From Gammaproteobacteria bacterium (GTDB taxonomy: Bacteria > Pseudomonadota > Gammaproteobacteria > Xanthomonadales > Wenzhouxiangellaceae), in assembly GCA_021772975.1 (NCBI GenBank), contig JAJFKY010000009.1:1-64000 (forward strand): a stretch of DNA of 64,000 bases, read 5' to 3'. Position 1 is the first letter of the stretch. Each line of letters opens with the position of its first letter. Of this stretch, positions 43,916 through 52,046 are shown piece after piece. Position numbers and translations under genes: made by a program. The notes beneath the pieces are model-generated. The model was not told where the DNA came from, made no database searches, and saw only the letters and a list, made by a program, of their open reading frames with translations.

Positions 43916-44462
43916 TATTCCCGCTTGGGCGATCGCAGCCCGCAGACACTGGCAATATGATGGTTCGCGACGGCCTGACTTCGCCCAGGCTCCTGGCCCG
44001 GACCAGGAATCGGTCTGGGACTATCCACGTCCGCCCGGGATTGAACCGGATGCTCGCAGGATAACCGTTTGCTTTGAGGGGCACTGTGTCGCTGATTCGA
44101 ATCAGGCACTGCGGGTTCTGGAAACTGCCGGGGCACCGGTGTTTTACCTGCCACCGGAACACGTCAACACCGATTGGTTGCGTCTGGCGGCGGCCACCTC
44201 AAGGTGTGAGTGGAAAGGCATCGCGGAATACTGGAATCTGACTATTGGTCACCAACAGGTGTCGCATGCCGCATGGTCTTATCCTGATCCATTTCCGGAA
44301 TATGCGGCGCTGCAGGGATATTTTGCTTTTTATCCCGGGCTGTTGCGATGCCAGGTTGACGATCAGCCGGTTCAGCCACAACCCGGTGGCCTGTATGGCG
44401 GCTGGGTAACTCCCGACATTGCCGGACCGATCAAAGGCGATCCGGGCACCGAAAGCTGGTAA
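43908..44462 (+). CDS. DUF427 domain protein
   Basis: The 184-residue cytoplasmic protein matches DUF427 over about 45-145: ITVCFEGHCVADSNQALRVLE, PVFYLPPEHVNTDWLRLAA, CEWKGIAEYWNL and AWSYPDPFPEYAALQGYFAFYP. The N-terminal 45 residues (PAWAIAARRHWQYDGSRRPDF) are Arg/Trp/Pro-rich and also found in many family members. No function is known. It overlaps the thioredoxin-like gene by 8 bases and is followed after 3 bases by the glycosylase-family gene. Confidence 0.87.
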   Translation: MPDIPAWAIAARRHWQYDGSRRPDFAQAPGPDQESVWDYPRPPGIEPDARRITVCFEGHCVADSNQALRVLETAGAPVFYLPPEHVNTDWLRLAAATSRCEWKGIAEYWNLTIGHQQVSHAAWSYPDPFPEYAALQGYFAFYPGLLRCQVDDQPVQPQPGGLYGGWVTPDIAGPIKGDPGTESW

Positions 44463-44465
44463 TTG

Positions 44466-45038
44466 ATGCGGGCGCTGCTCAACACCATCAGAGCTTGCGA
44501 GATCTGCTCAGCACATCTGCCGCATGCGCCCAGGCCGGTGGTGGCCGCCAGCGGTGACAGCCGCATCATGATCATAGGCCAGGCGCCGGGCAGCAAGGTA
44601 CACAATACCGGCATCCCCTGGAATGACCCCAGCGGCAACCTGCTGCGGGAGTGGATGGAAGTGGATAAGCAGACTTTCTACGATAGCCGGCGGATTGCGC
44701 TGATGCCAATGGGCTTTTGTTATCCCGGCAAAGGCAAATCGGGTGATCTTCCGCCGCGGCCGGAATGTGCTCCGCAATGGCATACCGCGCTGTTGCGGCA
44801 AATGCCACGGATTGAACTGACCCTGCTGATTGGCCAGTATTCACAACGGTATTATCTGGGTGACAGGATCAGATCGAATTTGACCGAAACAGTCAGGCAT
44901 TTTCAGGACTATCTGCCCGAATTGTTCCCGTTGCCGCACCCTTCGCCTCGCAATCGGCTCTGGCTGAAGAAAAATCCCTGGTTCGCTGCCGAGGTTTTAC
45001 CGGTGTTTAAAGCCCGCGTCAGTCGCCTGCTTGCCTGA
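44466..45038 (+). CDS. Uracil-DNA glycosylase family protein
   Basis: The 190-residue protein has a family 4/5-like glycosylase layout: an N-terminal CEICSAHLP segment, motif A GQAPGSKVHNTGIPWNDPSG at about 39-58, a middle IALMPMGFCYPG strand, LLIGQYSQRYYL, and the C-terminal PHPSPRNRLWLKKNP with the catalytic-loop His. Members excise uracil or act as related base-excision enzymes. Only two of the four Cys of the family 4 iron-sulfur cluster are visible, so it may lack the cluster. I use ATG 44466; a TTG precedes it. It is the last gene of the xanB unit. Confidence 0.88.
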   Translation: MRALLNTIRACEICSAHLPHAPRPVVAASGDSRIMIIGQAPGSKVHNTGIPWNDPSGNLLREWMEVDKQTFYDSRRIALMPMGFCYPGKGKSGDLPPRPECAPQWHTALLRQMPRIELTLLIGQYSQRYYLGDRIRSNLTETVRHFQDYLPELFPLPHPSPRNRLWLKKNPWFAAEVLPVFKARVSRLLA

Positions 45039-45235
45039 TCCAGAGTCACCGCAGCCCTGATCAGCCAGGGGCCTGAGGATGTCCAGCAGAATCACCATGT
45101 GCTCAGCCCGCCGGGCAGACCGGTTTCCAGCCGAACCAGAATTCTGGCTCTGAATGGTTACCGGAAGGTTTTTGATATGCCATAATTAAGTATGGCTAAC
45201 TGTTTGATTATATTAAATAAAAATAATTCATTTCT

Positions 45236-45285
45236 AACCCTGATAGGGGTTCTGTTGCAAAACAGTCGCGGGCGTCGCCTATACT
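45236..45285 (+). promoter_or_regulatory. Candidate promoter and operator of the CHAT unit
   Basis: A dyad AACCC-N6-GGGTT occupies 45236-45251. A -10-like TATACT lies at 45280-45285 and TTGCAA at 45255-45260, but the 19-base gap is long and the -10 is close to the ATG at 45289. So either the transcript is nearly leaderless, the real start codon is further in, or the promoter is of the ECF kind read by the sigma factor of this unit. I cannot decide. Confidence 0.3.
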
Positions 45286-45288
45286 GTC

Positions 45289-47616
45289 ATGACAGATAAC
45301 TCAGCAGGGGATGGAGCGATCAAGCAAAGTCAGCTAACAGCGACTTTCGGCCTGCTGGTCATTGCCGGTGGGTTATTGATTGCCGGTTGCCGGACCGGTG
45401 ATCCGTTCGGCTGTGCGCAGGCCCTGGCGGGTGAGGACTATGCACAGGCCGCCCTGGCCTGTGCCAGTGCTTATGAGCAGTCGGGCCGGCCTGAGTATGC
45501 CGGTCAGGTGGCGCAAGCCTACTATAAGCTGCATGATACAGAGCAGCTGCGGTCCTGGGGGGAACGGCTGGCGGGCACCGCAAATGAGCCGGGCGTATGG
45601 AGCAAACTGGGTAAGTTGCTGCGCGCCAATGGCGAGTACCGACAGGCGGATGCTGCCTTTCAGCATGATTATGAATTGTACCGGGCCGCCCATGATCACC
45701 TGGGCATGTCGCTATGTCAGTATTGGCGTGGCTATGTTGCCTGGGAAACAGCCAACTACAGGCTGGCGTTGGAATATGCCTCTGCCTCCTTCGATGCGGC
45801 CAAAAAAGCGGACAACGTCAAACGCGAAATCAATGCCTTGTATCTGTTGTTCAGCGTTTTTCAGGACCTGGGTTATAACGACAGCTCGGAGGAGATTCTG
45901 GGGCTGATCAAAGCGCGGATTGCGCACGACGACAGTTCGGCGCAAATCAGTTATCTCGTCAATGAAAGCGTATTGCGGATGAGCCAGCAGCGGATGGCGC
46001 TGGCCCGCGATGCTCTACAGAAATCGCTGGTGCTGACCACCGGTCAGGAAAGTAAGCGCACCCTCAGGTCGATCTATATCAACCTGATTGAGGCCAACCT
46101 TTCTCTGGGAGATATTGACAGTGCCGCCCTGCAAATGGAAAAAGCCTGGGAATATATGGAGCCCGGTGGCCGGGTACAAACCCCGTTGCTGCTGAATCAG
46201 GCTTTAATTCACACTGCCAAGGGTGAATATGATCAGTCGCTGGATATCCTGCAGTCCGCGCTGAGCAGAGAAGATATTACCGCCTACTGGCGCTGGCAGG
46301 TCTATCATGAAATCGGCAAGGTGGCCGAAGCCAGATCCGATGACGATTTGCTGGTGGAGGCTTATGGTCAGGCGATTACCACTCTGGAAGGGTTTCGCAA
46401 TACCCTGTCACTGGATGAGTTGAGAGCATCCTATCTGGATAAAAAGCGGCAGCCTTATGAGGCGCTGTTCAAATACTACGCTGTTTCCGGTGATGAAATA
46501 AAAGCGCTTGATATTGTGGAAAAGGCCAAGGCGAGGGTCTTTCTGGATGCTTATATTCATGCCAATCATGCCATTGCCGGAAGTGCCACAGCCGATGCCG
46601 TGATCCAGCAGGCCCCGCAACGTTTCGATATGCTCAGCGAGCTGCTGCCGGCGATGAATGCGTCGCCGGTTACCCAGCCCAGGCAGGCCGAACAGTTGCT
46701 GCGGCAGATAGGCGGCAACTACGTGCTGGTTTATTTTGAAACCGCGGACGGCCTGTGGGCGCTGGTGGTCAATGCAGATGGGGTGAAGGTCAGGTTACTG
46801 TACTCAGATATGCCTTTGCTGAGGGATCTGGTCTATCAGTTTGCCGCCAATCCTGATGATGCCCGGTATGCCGCAACACTGGGCGCTTTATTGATTCCGG
46901 CAGGTCTGATTTCGCGCTCCATCGATAAGCTTTATATTGTTACAGATTCTACTGTTGGCCAGGTGCCGTTTCCGGCGCTGATTGTGAACGGCAGGCGGCT
47001 GGTGCAGGATTATGCGCTAGGCTTTGTGCCCAGTATCAGCAGTTTACTGGCGCTGGAACAGAACGATACCGCACCGCAGTATGTTGACCCGGTGATTATC
47101 GGAGATCCGTTAAATAATCTGCCTTCCGCCAATGCCGAGGCGCTTAATGTAGGCCAGCAGTTAAACAGCCCGTCTTATATCGGCGCCCATGCCAGTCAAG
47201 AGGTTTTCTTCAGCAGCGCTAACGCATCGCTGCTGCACCTGGCGACTCATTCAGGCTTATCCGTGAATGGGCCGTGGTTCAGTCTGGCGGATGGCGAGGT
47301 GACGGCGGCCATGATCATGGCTGAAAAGATTTCACCCCGCCTGGTTATTCTGGCCAGCTGTGCTTCCGGCAGCACTGATAACCGCGGGTTATGGGGCTCG
47401 CTGGGCGCGGCTTTTCTGGCCGCCGGCAGTGCTGGGGTGCTGGCGTCATTATGGTCGGTCGACGATCAGGCGACCAGGGATTTTATGGAAGCGTTTTACC
47501 GGCATGATGCCTTGTCAAATCCGACCCTTGCACTGGCTGAAGTGCAGCGCGAATTTGTGCTGCAGAGCAGGCCGGCTTCGCAGTGGTCCGGATTTATGTT
47601 GCTTGGGATTATTTGA
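45289..47616 (+). CDS. TPR-repeat CHAT-domain lipoprotein (caspase-like protease family)
   Basis: The 775-residue protein begins with a lipoprotein signal (LLVIAGGLLIAGC, lipid Cys at about residue 34), then helical TPR-like repeats from about 40 to 440 (EDYAQAALACASAYEQSG, SKLGKLLRANGEYRQADAAF, LALEYASASFDAAKKADN), a linker, and a C-terminal CHAT domain at about 480-775. The CHAT dyad is visible: His654 in LHLATHSG and Cys691 in ILASCASG. CHAT enzymes are caspase-like cysteine proteases; most studied ones are cytoplasmic, whereas the lipobox here puts the protease outside the inner membrane. It leads a unit with a small membrane protein, an ECF sigma factor and an anti-sigma factor. Protease activity and target are inference. 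Confidence 0.9.
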   Translation: MTDNSAGDGAIKQSQLTATFGLLVIAGGLLIAGCRTGDPFGCAQALAGEDYAQAALACASAYEQSGRPEYAGQVAQAYYKLHDTEQLRSWGERLAGTANEPGVWSKLGKLLRANGEYRQADAAFQHDYELYRAAHDHLGMSLCQYWRGYVAWETANYRLALEYASASFDAAKKADNVKREINALYLLFSVFQDLGYNDSSEEILGLIKARIAHDDSSAQISYLVNESVLRMSQQRMALARDALQKSLVLTTGQESKRTLRSIYINLIEANLSLGDIDSAALQMEKAWEYMEPGGRVQTPLLLNQALIHTAKGEYDQSLDILQSALSREDITAYWRWQVYHEIGKVAEARSDDDLLVEAYGQAITTLEGFRNTLSLDELRASYLDKKRQPYEALFKYYAVSGDEIKALDIVEKAKARVFLDAYIHANHAIAGSATADAVIQQAPQRFDMLSELLPAMNASPVTQPRQAEQLLRQIGGNYVLVYFETADGLWALVVNADGVKVRLLYSDMPLLRDLVYQFAANPDDARYAATLGALLIPAGLISRSIDKLYIVTDSTVGQVPFPALIVNGRRLVQDYALGFVPSISSLLALEQNDTAPQYVDPVIIGDPLNNLPSANAEALNVGQQLNSPSYIGAHASQEVFFSSANASLLHLATHSGLSVNGPWFSLADGEVTAAMIMAEKISPRLVILASCASGSTDNRGLWGSLGAAFLAAGSAGVLASLWSVDDQATRDFMEAFYRHDALSNPTLALAEVQREFVLQSRPASQWSGFMLLGII

Positions 47617-47637
47617 GTTTTAAATAGCGAGGAAAAA

Positions 47638-47931
47638 ATGGATAACAAATTAACCTACATTATTATTCTGTTGGCCGGGGTAGCGCTTGGCGTGCTGCTG
47701 GTCAAACTCCTGGATGAGGACATTACCGGCGCGTGCTCGCCACAAATGCTGGAAGATATGGGCCTGGAGCACTTGAATAATCCCGACTCCACCGGTGCCG
47801 TGATGATTCTTCCGGAGGGCGCCAGTTATGAAGTTGACAGAGTAACCGGTGCGGTAACGGTTACCTGTGGCAGTGAGGCCTGTCCCATTATCGAATCGTG
47901 CACGCTGCCGCCGGACGGCGACCTGAAATAA
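47638..47931 (+). CDS. Small membrane-anchored protein of the CHAT unit (97 aa)
   Basis: I do not recognise this protein. It has one N-terminal membrane helix or uncleaved signal (about 4-25, LTYIIILLAGVALGVLLV) and an acidic exported domain of about 70 residues with four Cys (CSPQMLEDMGL near 34; CGSEACPIIESC near 79-90). GAGGAA lies 7 bases before its ATG. It sits 21 bases after the CHAT gene and 5 bases before the sigma gene, so it is very likely part of the same transcript. The Cys could form disulfides in the periplasm. Confidence 0.75.
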   Translation: MDNKLTYIIILLAGVALGVLLVKLLDEDITGACSPQMLEDMGLEHLNNPDSTGAVMILPEGASYEVDRVTGAVTVTCGSEACPIIESCTLPPDGDLK

Positions 47932-47936
47932 TCAGT

Positions 47937-48560
47937 ATGCCGGCCAATTCAACCAATAGTCAGCAGCAGGCTGTGACAGGCACGGTCTCCCGGTTACAGT
48001 CCGGTGAGGCGCTGCTTGAAGCGGCCTTGACGCAAGGTGATTACCGGCGGGTGTTGACGTTGCTGATGAATCAATACGGCAATCAGATTTATCGTTTCTG
48101 TCTGCGTATGGTCAAAGAACAGGGTATGGCCGAGGATGTGCATCAGATGACTTTTGTGCAGGCCTATGAAAGCCTGCCGGCATTTAAGGGGCATTCATCT
48201 TTGCGTACCTGGTTATTCAGTATCGCGCGTAACCGTTGCCTGGATAGCCTGAAAATGACCCGCCGCAGAGAGCGGCGGATTACGCTGGTTGAGCAATTGC
48301 CGGAAACTGCCGGAGATCAGCATAGCGATGCCCAGCTGTCCAGCGGTGGTTTCAGTGCGCAGCTGGCCCGCTGCCTGCGCCAATTGGCCCCGCATATCCG
48401 CAGCGCGGTGTTATTGCGCTTTCAGGCAGAACATTCTTACCAGGAAATCAGCCAGATATGTTCAGAAAAACCAGCTACTTTACAGGCCCGGGTGGTACGG
48501 GCGCTGCCTGTATTGCGGCATTGTCTGGAACAGGGGGGTATTACCAGTGAATCGCTGTAA
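47937..48560 (+). CDS. ECF RNA polymerase sigma factor of the CHAT unit
   Basis: The 207-residue protein has sigma region 2 (about 45-125: YGNQIYRFCLRMVKEQGMAEDVHQMTFVQAY, SLRTWLFSIARNRCLDSLK) and region 4 (about 148-200: LRQLAPHIRSAVLLRFQAEHSYQEIS, then LQARVVRALPVLRHCL). I begin it at ATG 47937, five bases after the preceding stop, because the longer frame overlaps that gene without a site. Its stop overlaps the anti-sigma start by 14 bases, the usual coupling of a sigma/anti-sigma pair. Confidence 0.9.
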   Translation: MPANSTNSQQQAVTGTVSRLQSGEALLEAALTQGDYRRVLTLLMNQYGNQIYRFCLRMVKEQGMAEDVHQMTFVQAYESLPAFKGHSSLRTWLFSIARNRCLDSLKMTRRRERRITLVEQLPETAGDQHSDAQLSSGGFSAQLARCLRQLAPHIRSAVLLRFQAEHSYQEISQICSEKPATLQARVVRALPVLRHCLEQGGITSESL

Positions 48561-49215
48561 TCGATTTGAACAAGAAGGGTTATTGATGCTGGAAAAGGGT
48601 GAACCACTCAGTCAGCATTTCAGGGAGTGCGGGGACTGCCGGTCTGCTCAGCAGGCTTATCAGGCTATTAAGTCGGAACTCAGGAATATGCAAGATCAAT
48701 CAAAAGCGCCAGAGGGTTGGCAAAACAGGGTTTGGCAACTTATCGCTCAGCGCGAACAACAACCGCAGCGCGATTGGCGTCGCGCACTGTTACCGGTGGC
48801 CGCGTCAGTGGCCGGAGCGGTGTTTATTATCAGCCTGTTGCTGCCGGCGCAGCATGAAGTGTCATTGATGGTGTCGATCGAACCTGGTACGGCAGTGACT
48901 CGCGGTGTCAATGCACGACCGGGTGATTCACTGATCATTGCCGCCACGGCAGGCGAAGCCAGCGTCGCGGATATATTGATATACCGCAATGATCGTGAGC
49001 TGGTGTTCCGCTGCAGCGCGGAACCCGATTGCCATCGTACTGGCCAGCGCCTGACAGGGAAATTGATTTTAACAGGCATCGGCAGCTATCAGCCCGTACT
49101 GATAATGTCCGAGTCAGCTTTGCCCGAACTAAGTAATAATCTGGATGAGGACTCGCGACTTGTCCTGGAGTCAGGGGCAACGATAAAGCTGGCCGAGCAA
49201 ATATCAGTGTATTAA
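48547..49215 (+). CDS. Zinc-finger anti-sigma factor with membrane anchor (GTG start)
   Basis: The protein (222 aa) carries the ZAS zinc motif HFRECGDC at about 24-31 in its cytoplasmic N-terminus, a single membrane helix at about 80-100 (LLPVAASVAGAVFIISLLL), and a periplasmic beta-rich domain of about 120 residues with one close Cys pair (FRCSAEPDC). This is the layout of an anti-sigma factor that holds the ECF sigma factor at the membrane. The GTG at 48547 is chosen for the G-run 48532-48537 about 9 bases before it and for the 14-base overlap with the sigma gene. The periplasmic domain is where the CHAT lipoprotein could act (inference). Confidence 0.87.
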   Translation: MNRCNRFEQEGLLMLEKGEPLSQHFRECGDCRSAQQAYQAIKSELRNMQDQSKAPEGWQNRVWQLIAQREQQPQRDWRRALLPVAASVAGAVFIISLLLPAQHEVSLMVSIEPGTAVTRGVNARPGDSLIIAATAGEASVADILIYRNDRELVFRCSAEPDCHRTGQRLTGKLILTGIGSYQPVLIMSESALPELSNNLDEDSRLVLESGATIKLAEQISVY

Positions 49216-49237
49216 TAATAACGATAGCAACGATTTG

Positions 49238-49275
49238 ACGGAGCACTGAAGCGAAGCTTCAGTGCTCCGTTTTTT
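49238..49275 (+). terminator. Strong rho-independent terminator of the CHAT unit
   Basis: A perfect 15-bp stem ACGGAGCACTGAAGC (49238-49252) pairs with 49256-49270 around a GAA loop, followed by six T (49270-49275). It lies 22 bases after the anti-sigma stop. On the minus strand no T run follows, so it is one-directional. Confidence 0.93.
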
Positions 49276-49306
49276 ATACTGCCATACTCACCCGGCCAGG
49301 GCAGTT

Positions 49307-50089
49307 TCAGCTGCCGGTGAATTCGGCCGGTCTTTTTTCCAGAAAGGCCGTGGTGCCTTCACGCATATCATGGGTGCTGCAGCACAGTGCGAACAAATGG
49401 CTTTCCATATTCAGGCCGGCATCCAGCGGCAGGTCAGAACCGTGTTGCACCGTGTGCAGGATATGCCGCATCGCGATGGGGGCTGACTGAGCCAGTGTTT
49501 CGGCCAGTTTGGTGGCCTGGGCCTGTAGCTCCGCCTGGCTGTATACCTGGCTGACCAGACTAAGCTGTTGCGCGACATCGGCCGTGATCGGGTTGCCGGT
49601 CAAGGTCATTTCCAGCGTCTTGGCGCGGCCGACCATACGTACCAGTCTTTGCGTGCCACCAAAGCCTGGCATGATGCCAAGTTTGATTTCCGGTAAACCA
49701 AAGCGGGCATTATCTGAAGCCAAACGCAGCGGACAGGCCAGTGCCAGTTCACAACCACCGCCCAGTGCAAAGCCATTCACCGCCGCGATGACCGGTTTAC
49801 CCAGGTTTTCGATCTGCAGCATAAGCTGTTGCCCCAGCTCAGAAAAGTCTTTGGCTTCAATAGCTGTTAACTGATTGATTTCACTGATATCAGCACCAGC
49901 CACAAAAGCTTTCTCGCCTGAGCCGGTCAGTATGACAACCCGGACTTCCTCGTCATTGGCCGCTTGCTCGAAAGCCTGGCCCAGTTCCAGCAAGGTGTCC
50001 AGATTCAGCGCATTCAGCTTATCCGGGCGGTTGATAGTGATCCGGGTGATGCCATCGCTGGAAGAAGTCAGTATGTTTTGGAAAGCCAT
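49307..50089 (-). CDS. Enoyl-CoA hydratase (crotonase family)
   Basis: The 260-residue protein has a full crotonase pattern with both catalytic glutamates: Glu114 in GGGCELAL and Glu134 in LPEIKLGIMPGFGGTQRL, and the oxyanion-hole segments FVAGADISE and NGFALGGG. It should hydrate trans-2-enoyl-CoA in fatty acid breakdown. The substrate chain length cannot be read. It stands alone on its strand, converging on the CHAT unit terminator. Confidence 0.92.
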   Translation of the reverse strand: MAFQNILTSSSDGITRITINRPDKLNALNLDTLLELGQAFEQAANDEEVRVVILTGSGEKAFVAGADISEINQLTAIEAKDFSELGQQLMLQIENLGKPVIAAVNGFALGGGCELALACPLRLASDNARFGLPEIKLGIMPGFGGTQRLVRMVGRAKTLEMTLTGNPITADVAQQLSLVSQVYSQAELQAQATKLAETLAQSAPIAMRHILHTVQHGSDLPLDAGLNMESHLFALCCSTHDMREGTTAFLEKRPAEFTGS

Positions 50090-50147
50090 GGTCTACTCCG
50101 CTTGCGCAAAAGACAGTTATTATCCAGTGCTGAGTCCGCAAAGCAAG

Positions 50148-50167
50148 CGGCCCACATCAGTGGGCCG
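50148..50167 (-). terminator. GC-rich hairpin after the 61-aa frame
   Basis: CGGCCCAC (50148-50155) pairs with GTGGGCCG (50160-50167) around ATCA. It lies 27 bases past the stop of the small minus frame at 50194-50379. Only a weak pyrimidine tract follows on the minus strand, so termination is plausible but not certain. Confidence 0.4.
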
Positions 50168-50193
50168 AAGTAGACGGAGTGGTGCTGAGAAAA

Positions 50194-50379
50194 CTAGGCG
50201 GGTGGCGTCGGCCGACCGGCCTGTTCATCCACGCTGGGATTCATCAAGCCGTGGATCAAGGCCAGCCAGACGGACGTATACATCGGCTGCAGGTGAACAC
50301 GCGATTTGGCCGAAGTGTAGGCTTTCGAGTGTAAACGTGGCCGTGCGGTTTCACTGTTATTACTGGTCGGTGTGTTCAT
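50194..50379 (-). CDS. Possible small hypothetical protein (61 aa)
   Basis: The frame begins at an ATG with GAGAG 6-10 bases upstream and ends shortly before a GC-rich hairpin, which is why I keep it. The protein (MNTPTSNNSETARPRLHSKA...) is Ser/Thr/Pro-rich with one weakly hydrophobic stretch (YTSVWLALIHGLM) and no known motif. It follows pspC by 115 bases on the same strand. It may be only a chance frame. Confidence 0.35.
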   Translation of the reverse strand: MNTPTSNNSETARPRLHSKAYTSAKSRVHLQPMYTSVWLALIHGLMNPSVDEQAGRPTPPA

Positions 50380-50494
50380 ATGCGCTCTCGGGCTGTTGGT
50401 CTTGGCCTGTGTTTTGTTCGCTTATTCAATTAGATGCATGTATTCAGGTTTGGTTTAGTCGGCCGGACTGCAGTTGACCGTATGCCGACTGCCG

Positions 50495-50914
50495 CTAGTC
50501 GCGTAACTGGTTGTCGATCTCATATTCTTTGGATGTAATATAGGTTTCCATACGCTGTAATCGCAGTTCCAGGTCGCGGAAGCGGTGGCGCAACTCGCCA
50601 AACAGATTACGGGGCTGATTGGAAACATCGCGCCAGAAAGTTTCATGTTCCTTATCCTTATACAGGTTCTGTGGGCGGGCCGGCAGTAATATCGCCAGCA
50701 CGATGTAAGCCAGTACCACAAAGGTCGAGAACGGAATCAGTGCGATCACGGTCGCGACACGCACCGCCCGGCGCTCAAAGCCCAGGTAATCAGCCAGTCC
50801 GGCGCAGACCCCCGCTATGACGCGGTTCTCAGTATTGCGGTATAGACGGTGAGTTTTCTGTTTGTCATCAGGCGCTTGCTGTGAGCTATGTTTTTGGCGG
50901 TGTTTGCTTTTCAT
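50495..50914 (-). CDS. pspC: Phage-shock protein C
   Basis: PspC is an inner-membrane protein that with PspB senses envelope stress and recruits PspA. The 139-residue protein has the PspC signature RLYRNTENRVIAGVCAGLADYLG at about 23-45, a membrane helix at about 55-77 (TVIALIPFSTFVVLAYIVLAILL), and a C-terminal coiled helix (about 105-135) with basic and acidic residues. Its ATG overlaps the pspB stop (ATGA). Confidence 0.93.
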   Translation of the reverse strand: MKSKHRQKHSSQQAPDDKQKTHRLYRNTENRVIAGVCAGLADYLGFERRAVRVATVIALIPFSTFVVLAYIVLAILLPARPQNLYKDKEHETFWRDVSNQPRNLFGELRHRFRDLELRLQRMETYITSKEYEIDNQLRD

Positions 50915-51129
50915 GATCTGCCTCTCCAGCCAGGGTTGTCAGCATCCAAAATACGTTCCAGAGTGTTGATCCGGTCTTCCATCTTGCGGGTGGATTCCCA
51001 GATTTCGCTGAGCATCGTTTCGTCTTCGGTGGTCAGCCCACGCGCGGTGCGCATCTTGGCAATGTAGTGGAATACGATCCAGATCGGTACTACCACGGTC
51101 AAGACAAGAATTCCCATTAATTCGGACAT
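50911..51129 (-). CDS. pspB: Phage-shock protein B
   Basis: PspB (72 aa) has one N-terminal membrane helix (about 5-23, GILVLTVVVPIWIVFHYIA) and a cytoplasmic coiled coil (LSEIWESTRKMEDRINTLERIL) typical of the family, including the LERILDAD end. It works with PspC in relieving PspA inhibition of the PspF activator. It lies 80 bases after pspA and overlaps pspC. Confidence 0.93.
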   Translation of the reverse strand: MSELMGILVLTVVVPIWIVFHYIAKMRTARGLTTEDETMLSEIWESTRKMEDRINTLERILDADNPGWRGRS

Positions 51130-51209
51130 GGTTTATCTACTCCCATCAGTCAGTTGGCTCAGACTGGCAATCCGCCTGGGACTGCCGGTCATTCATTCTG
51201 GTACCGGAT

Positions 51210-51911
51210 CTATTTCTTTTCGCCGGCAACCGCTTCAACTTTGGCAGCCGACTTATTGCGTCTGGCTTTAAGCGCGGCCAGATCGTCGGCAACCTGTTCC
51301 TGATTGGCCAGGTCTTCAATTTCATCGCTGACGCTGTGTGGTCGGCGGCCCAGCTCCATCGCTTCGCCGCGGGCTTCGACATCTTCAATTCTGCGTTCCG
51401 CGCTTTCAAACCGGAACATGATGTCTTCGATCTTGTCGCTGTGCACCTGTTCGCGCGCCTTTAAGGTTGTGGTGGCGTGCTTTTGTCGCATCACCAGGCT
51501 GCGCTGACGGTTTTTGGCATCCTGCAGCTTGGCCTGCAGGCGTCCAATGTCTTCGTTGAAGCGTTTCAGCTGTTCTTCCAGCAGGTTGATCTCATCGGCG
51601 ACGGTGTCGTGGCGTTGTTGGATATGGCGTTTTTCCAGTAACGCCGCCTTGGCCAGGTCTTCTCGGTCTTTGTCCAGCGCCAGTTCTGCTTTGCGCTCCC
51701 AGTCGATAACCTCTCTGTCCAGTCGGGTCAAAAGACGATTGCGCTCTTTTTTCTCGGCGATGCATTTGGCTGCACTGGAGCGCAGTTCGACCAGTGTGTC
51801 TTCCATTTCCTGAATCATCAGGCGGATAATTTTTTCCGGGTCTTCCGCTTTTTCCAGTACGGCATTAATATTTGAGTTGATAATGTCGCCTAATCTTGAG
51901 AATACGCTCAT
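51210..51911 (-). CDS. pspA: Phage-shock protein A
   Basis: PspA (233 aa) is a peripheral membrane coiled-coil protein of the ESCRT-III-like PspA/Vipp1 family. It binds stressed membranes and in E. coli also inhibits PspF. The sequence starts MSVFSRLGDIINSNINAVLEKAEDPEKIIRLMIQEMEDTL, the amphipathic helix 0 and helix 1, and continues as charged coiled coil (EKKERNRLLTRLDREVIDWE, ALDKDREDLAKAALLEK). A sigma-54 promoter lies just upstream. No pspF gene is visible in this window. Confidence 0.95.
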   Translation of the reverse strand: MSVFSRLGDIINSNINAVLEKAEDPEKIIRLMIQEMEDTLVELRSSAAKCIAEKKERNRLLTRLDREVIDWERKAELALDKDREDLAKAALLEKRHIQQRHDTVADEINLLEEQLKRFNEDIGRLQAKLQDAKNRQRSLVMRQKHATTTLKAREQVHSDKIEDIMFRFESAERRIEDVEARGEAMELGRRPHSVSDEIEDLANQEQVADDLAALKARRNKSAAKVEAVAGEKK

Positions 51912-51947
51912 GTATGTTCTCCATTGGGGATTGTTTGCAGGTTAATA

Positions 51948-51964
51948 TGCAAAAACCATGCCAA
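51948..51964 (-). promoter_or_regulatory. Sigma-54 (-24/-12) promoter of pspABC
   Basis: On the minus strand the sequence reads TTGGCATGGTTTTTGCA, which fits the YTGGCACGRNNNTTGCW consensus with a single change (C to T). The spacing between GG and GC is right. Transcription would begin near 51935, leaving a leader of about 25 bases before pspA. In known Psp systems this promoter is driven by PspF. Confidence 0.85.
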
Positions 51965-52046
51965 TAAATAAAATCTAATTTATTCAATAAGTTAAAAATA
52001 AATAATTCAATAGTTAGATCGTTGAGAACCATAAATCAGCTGATAT

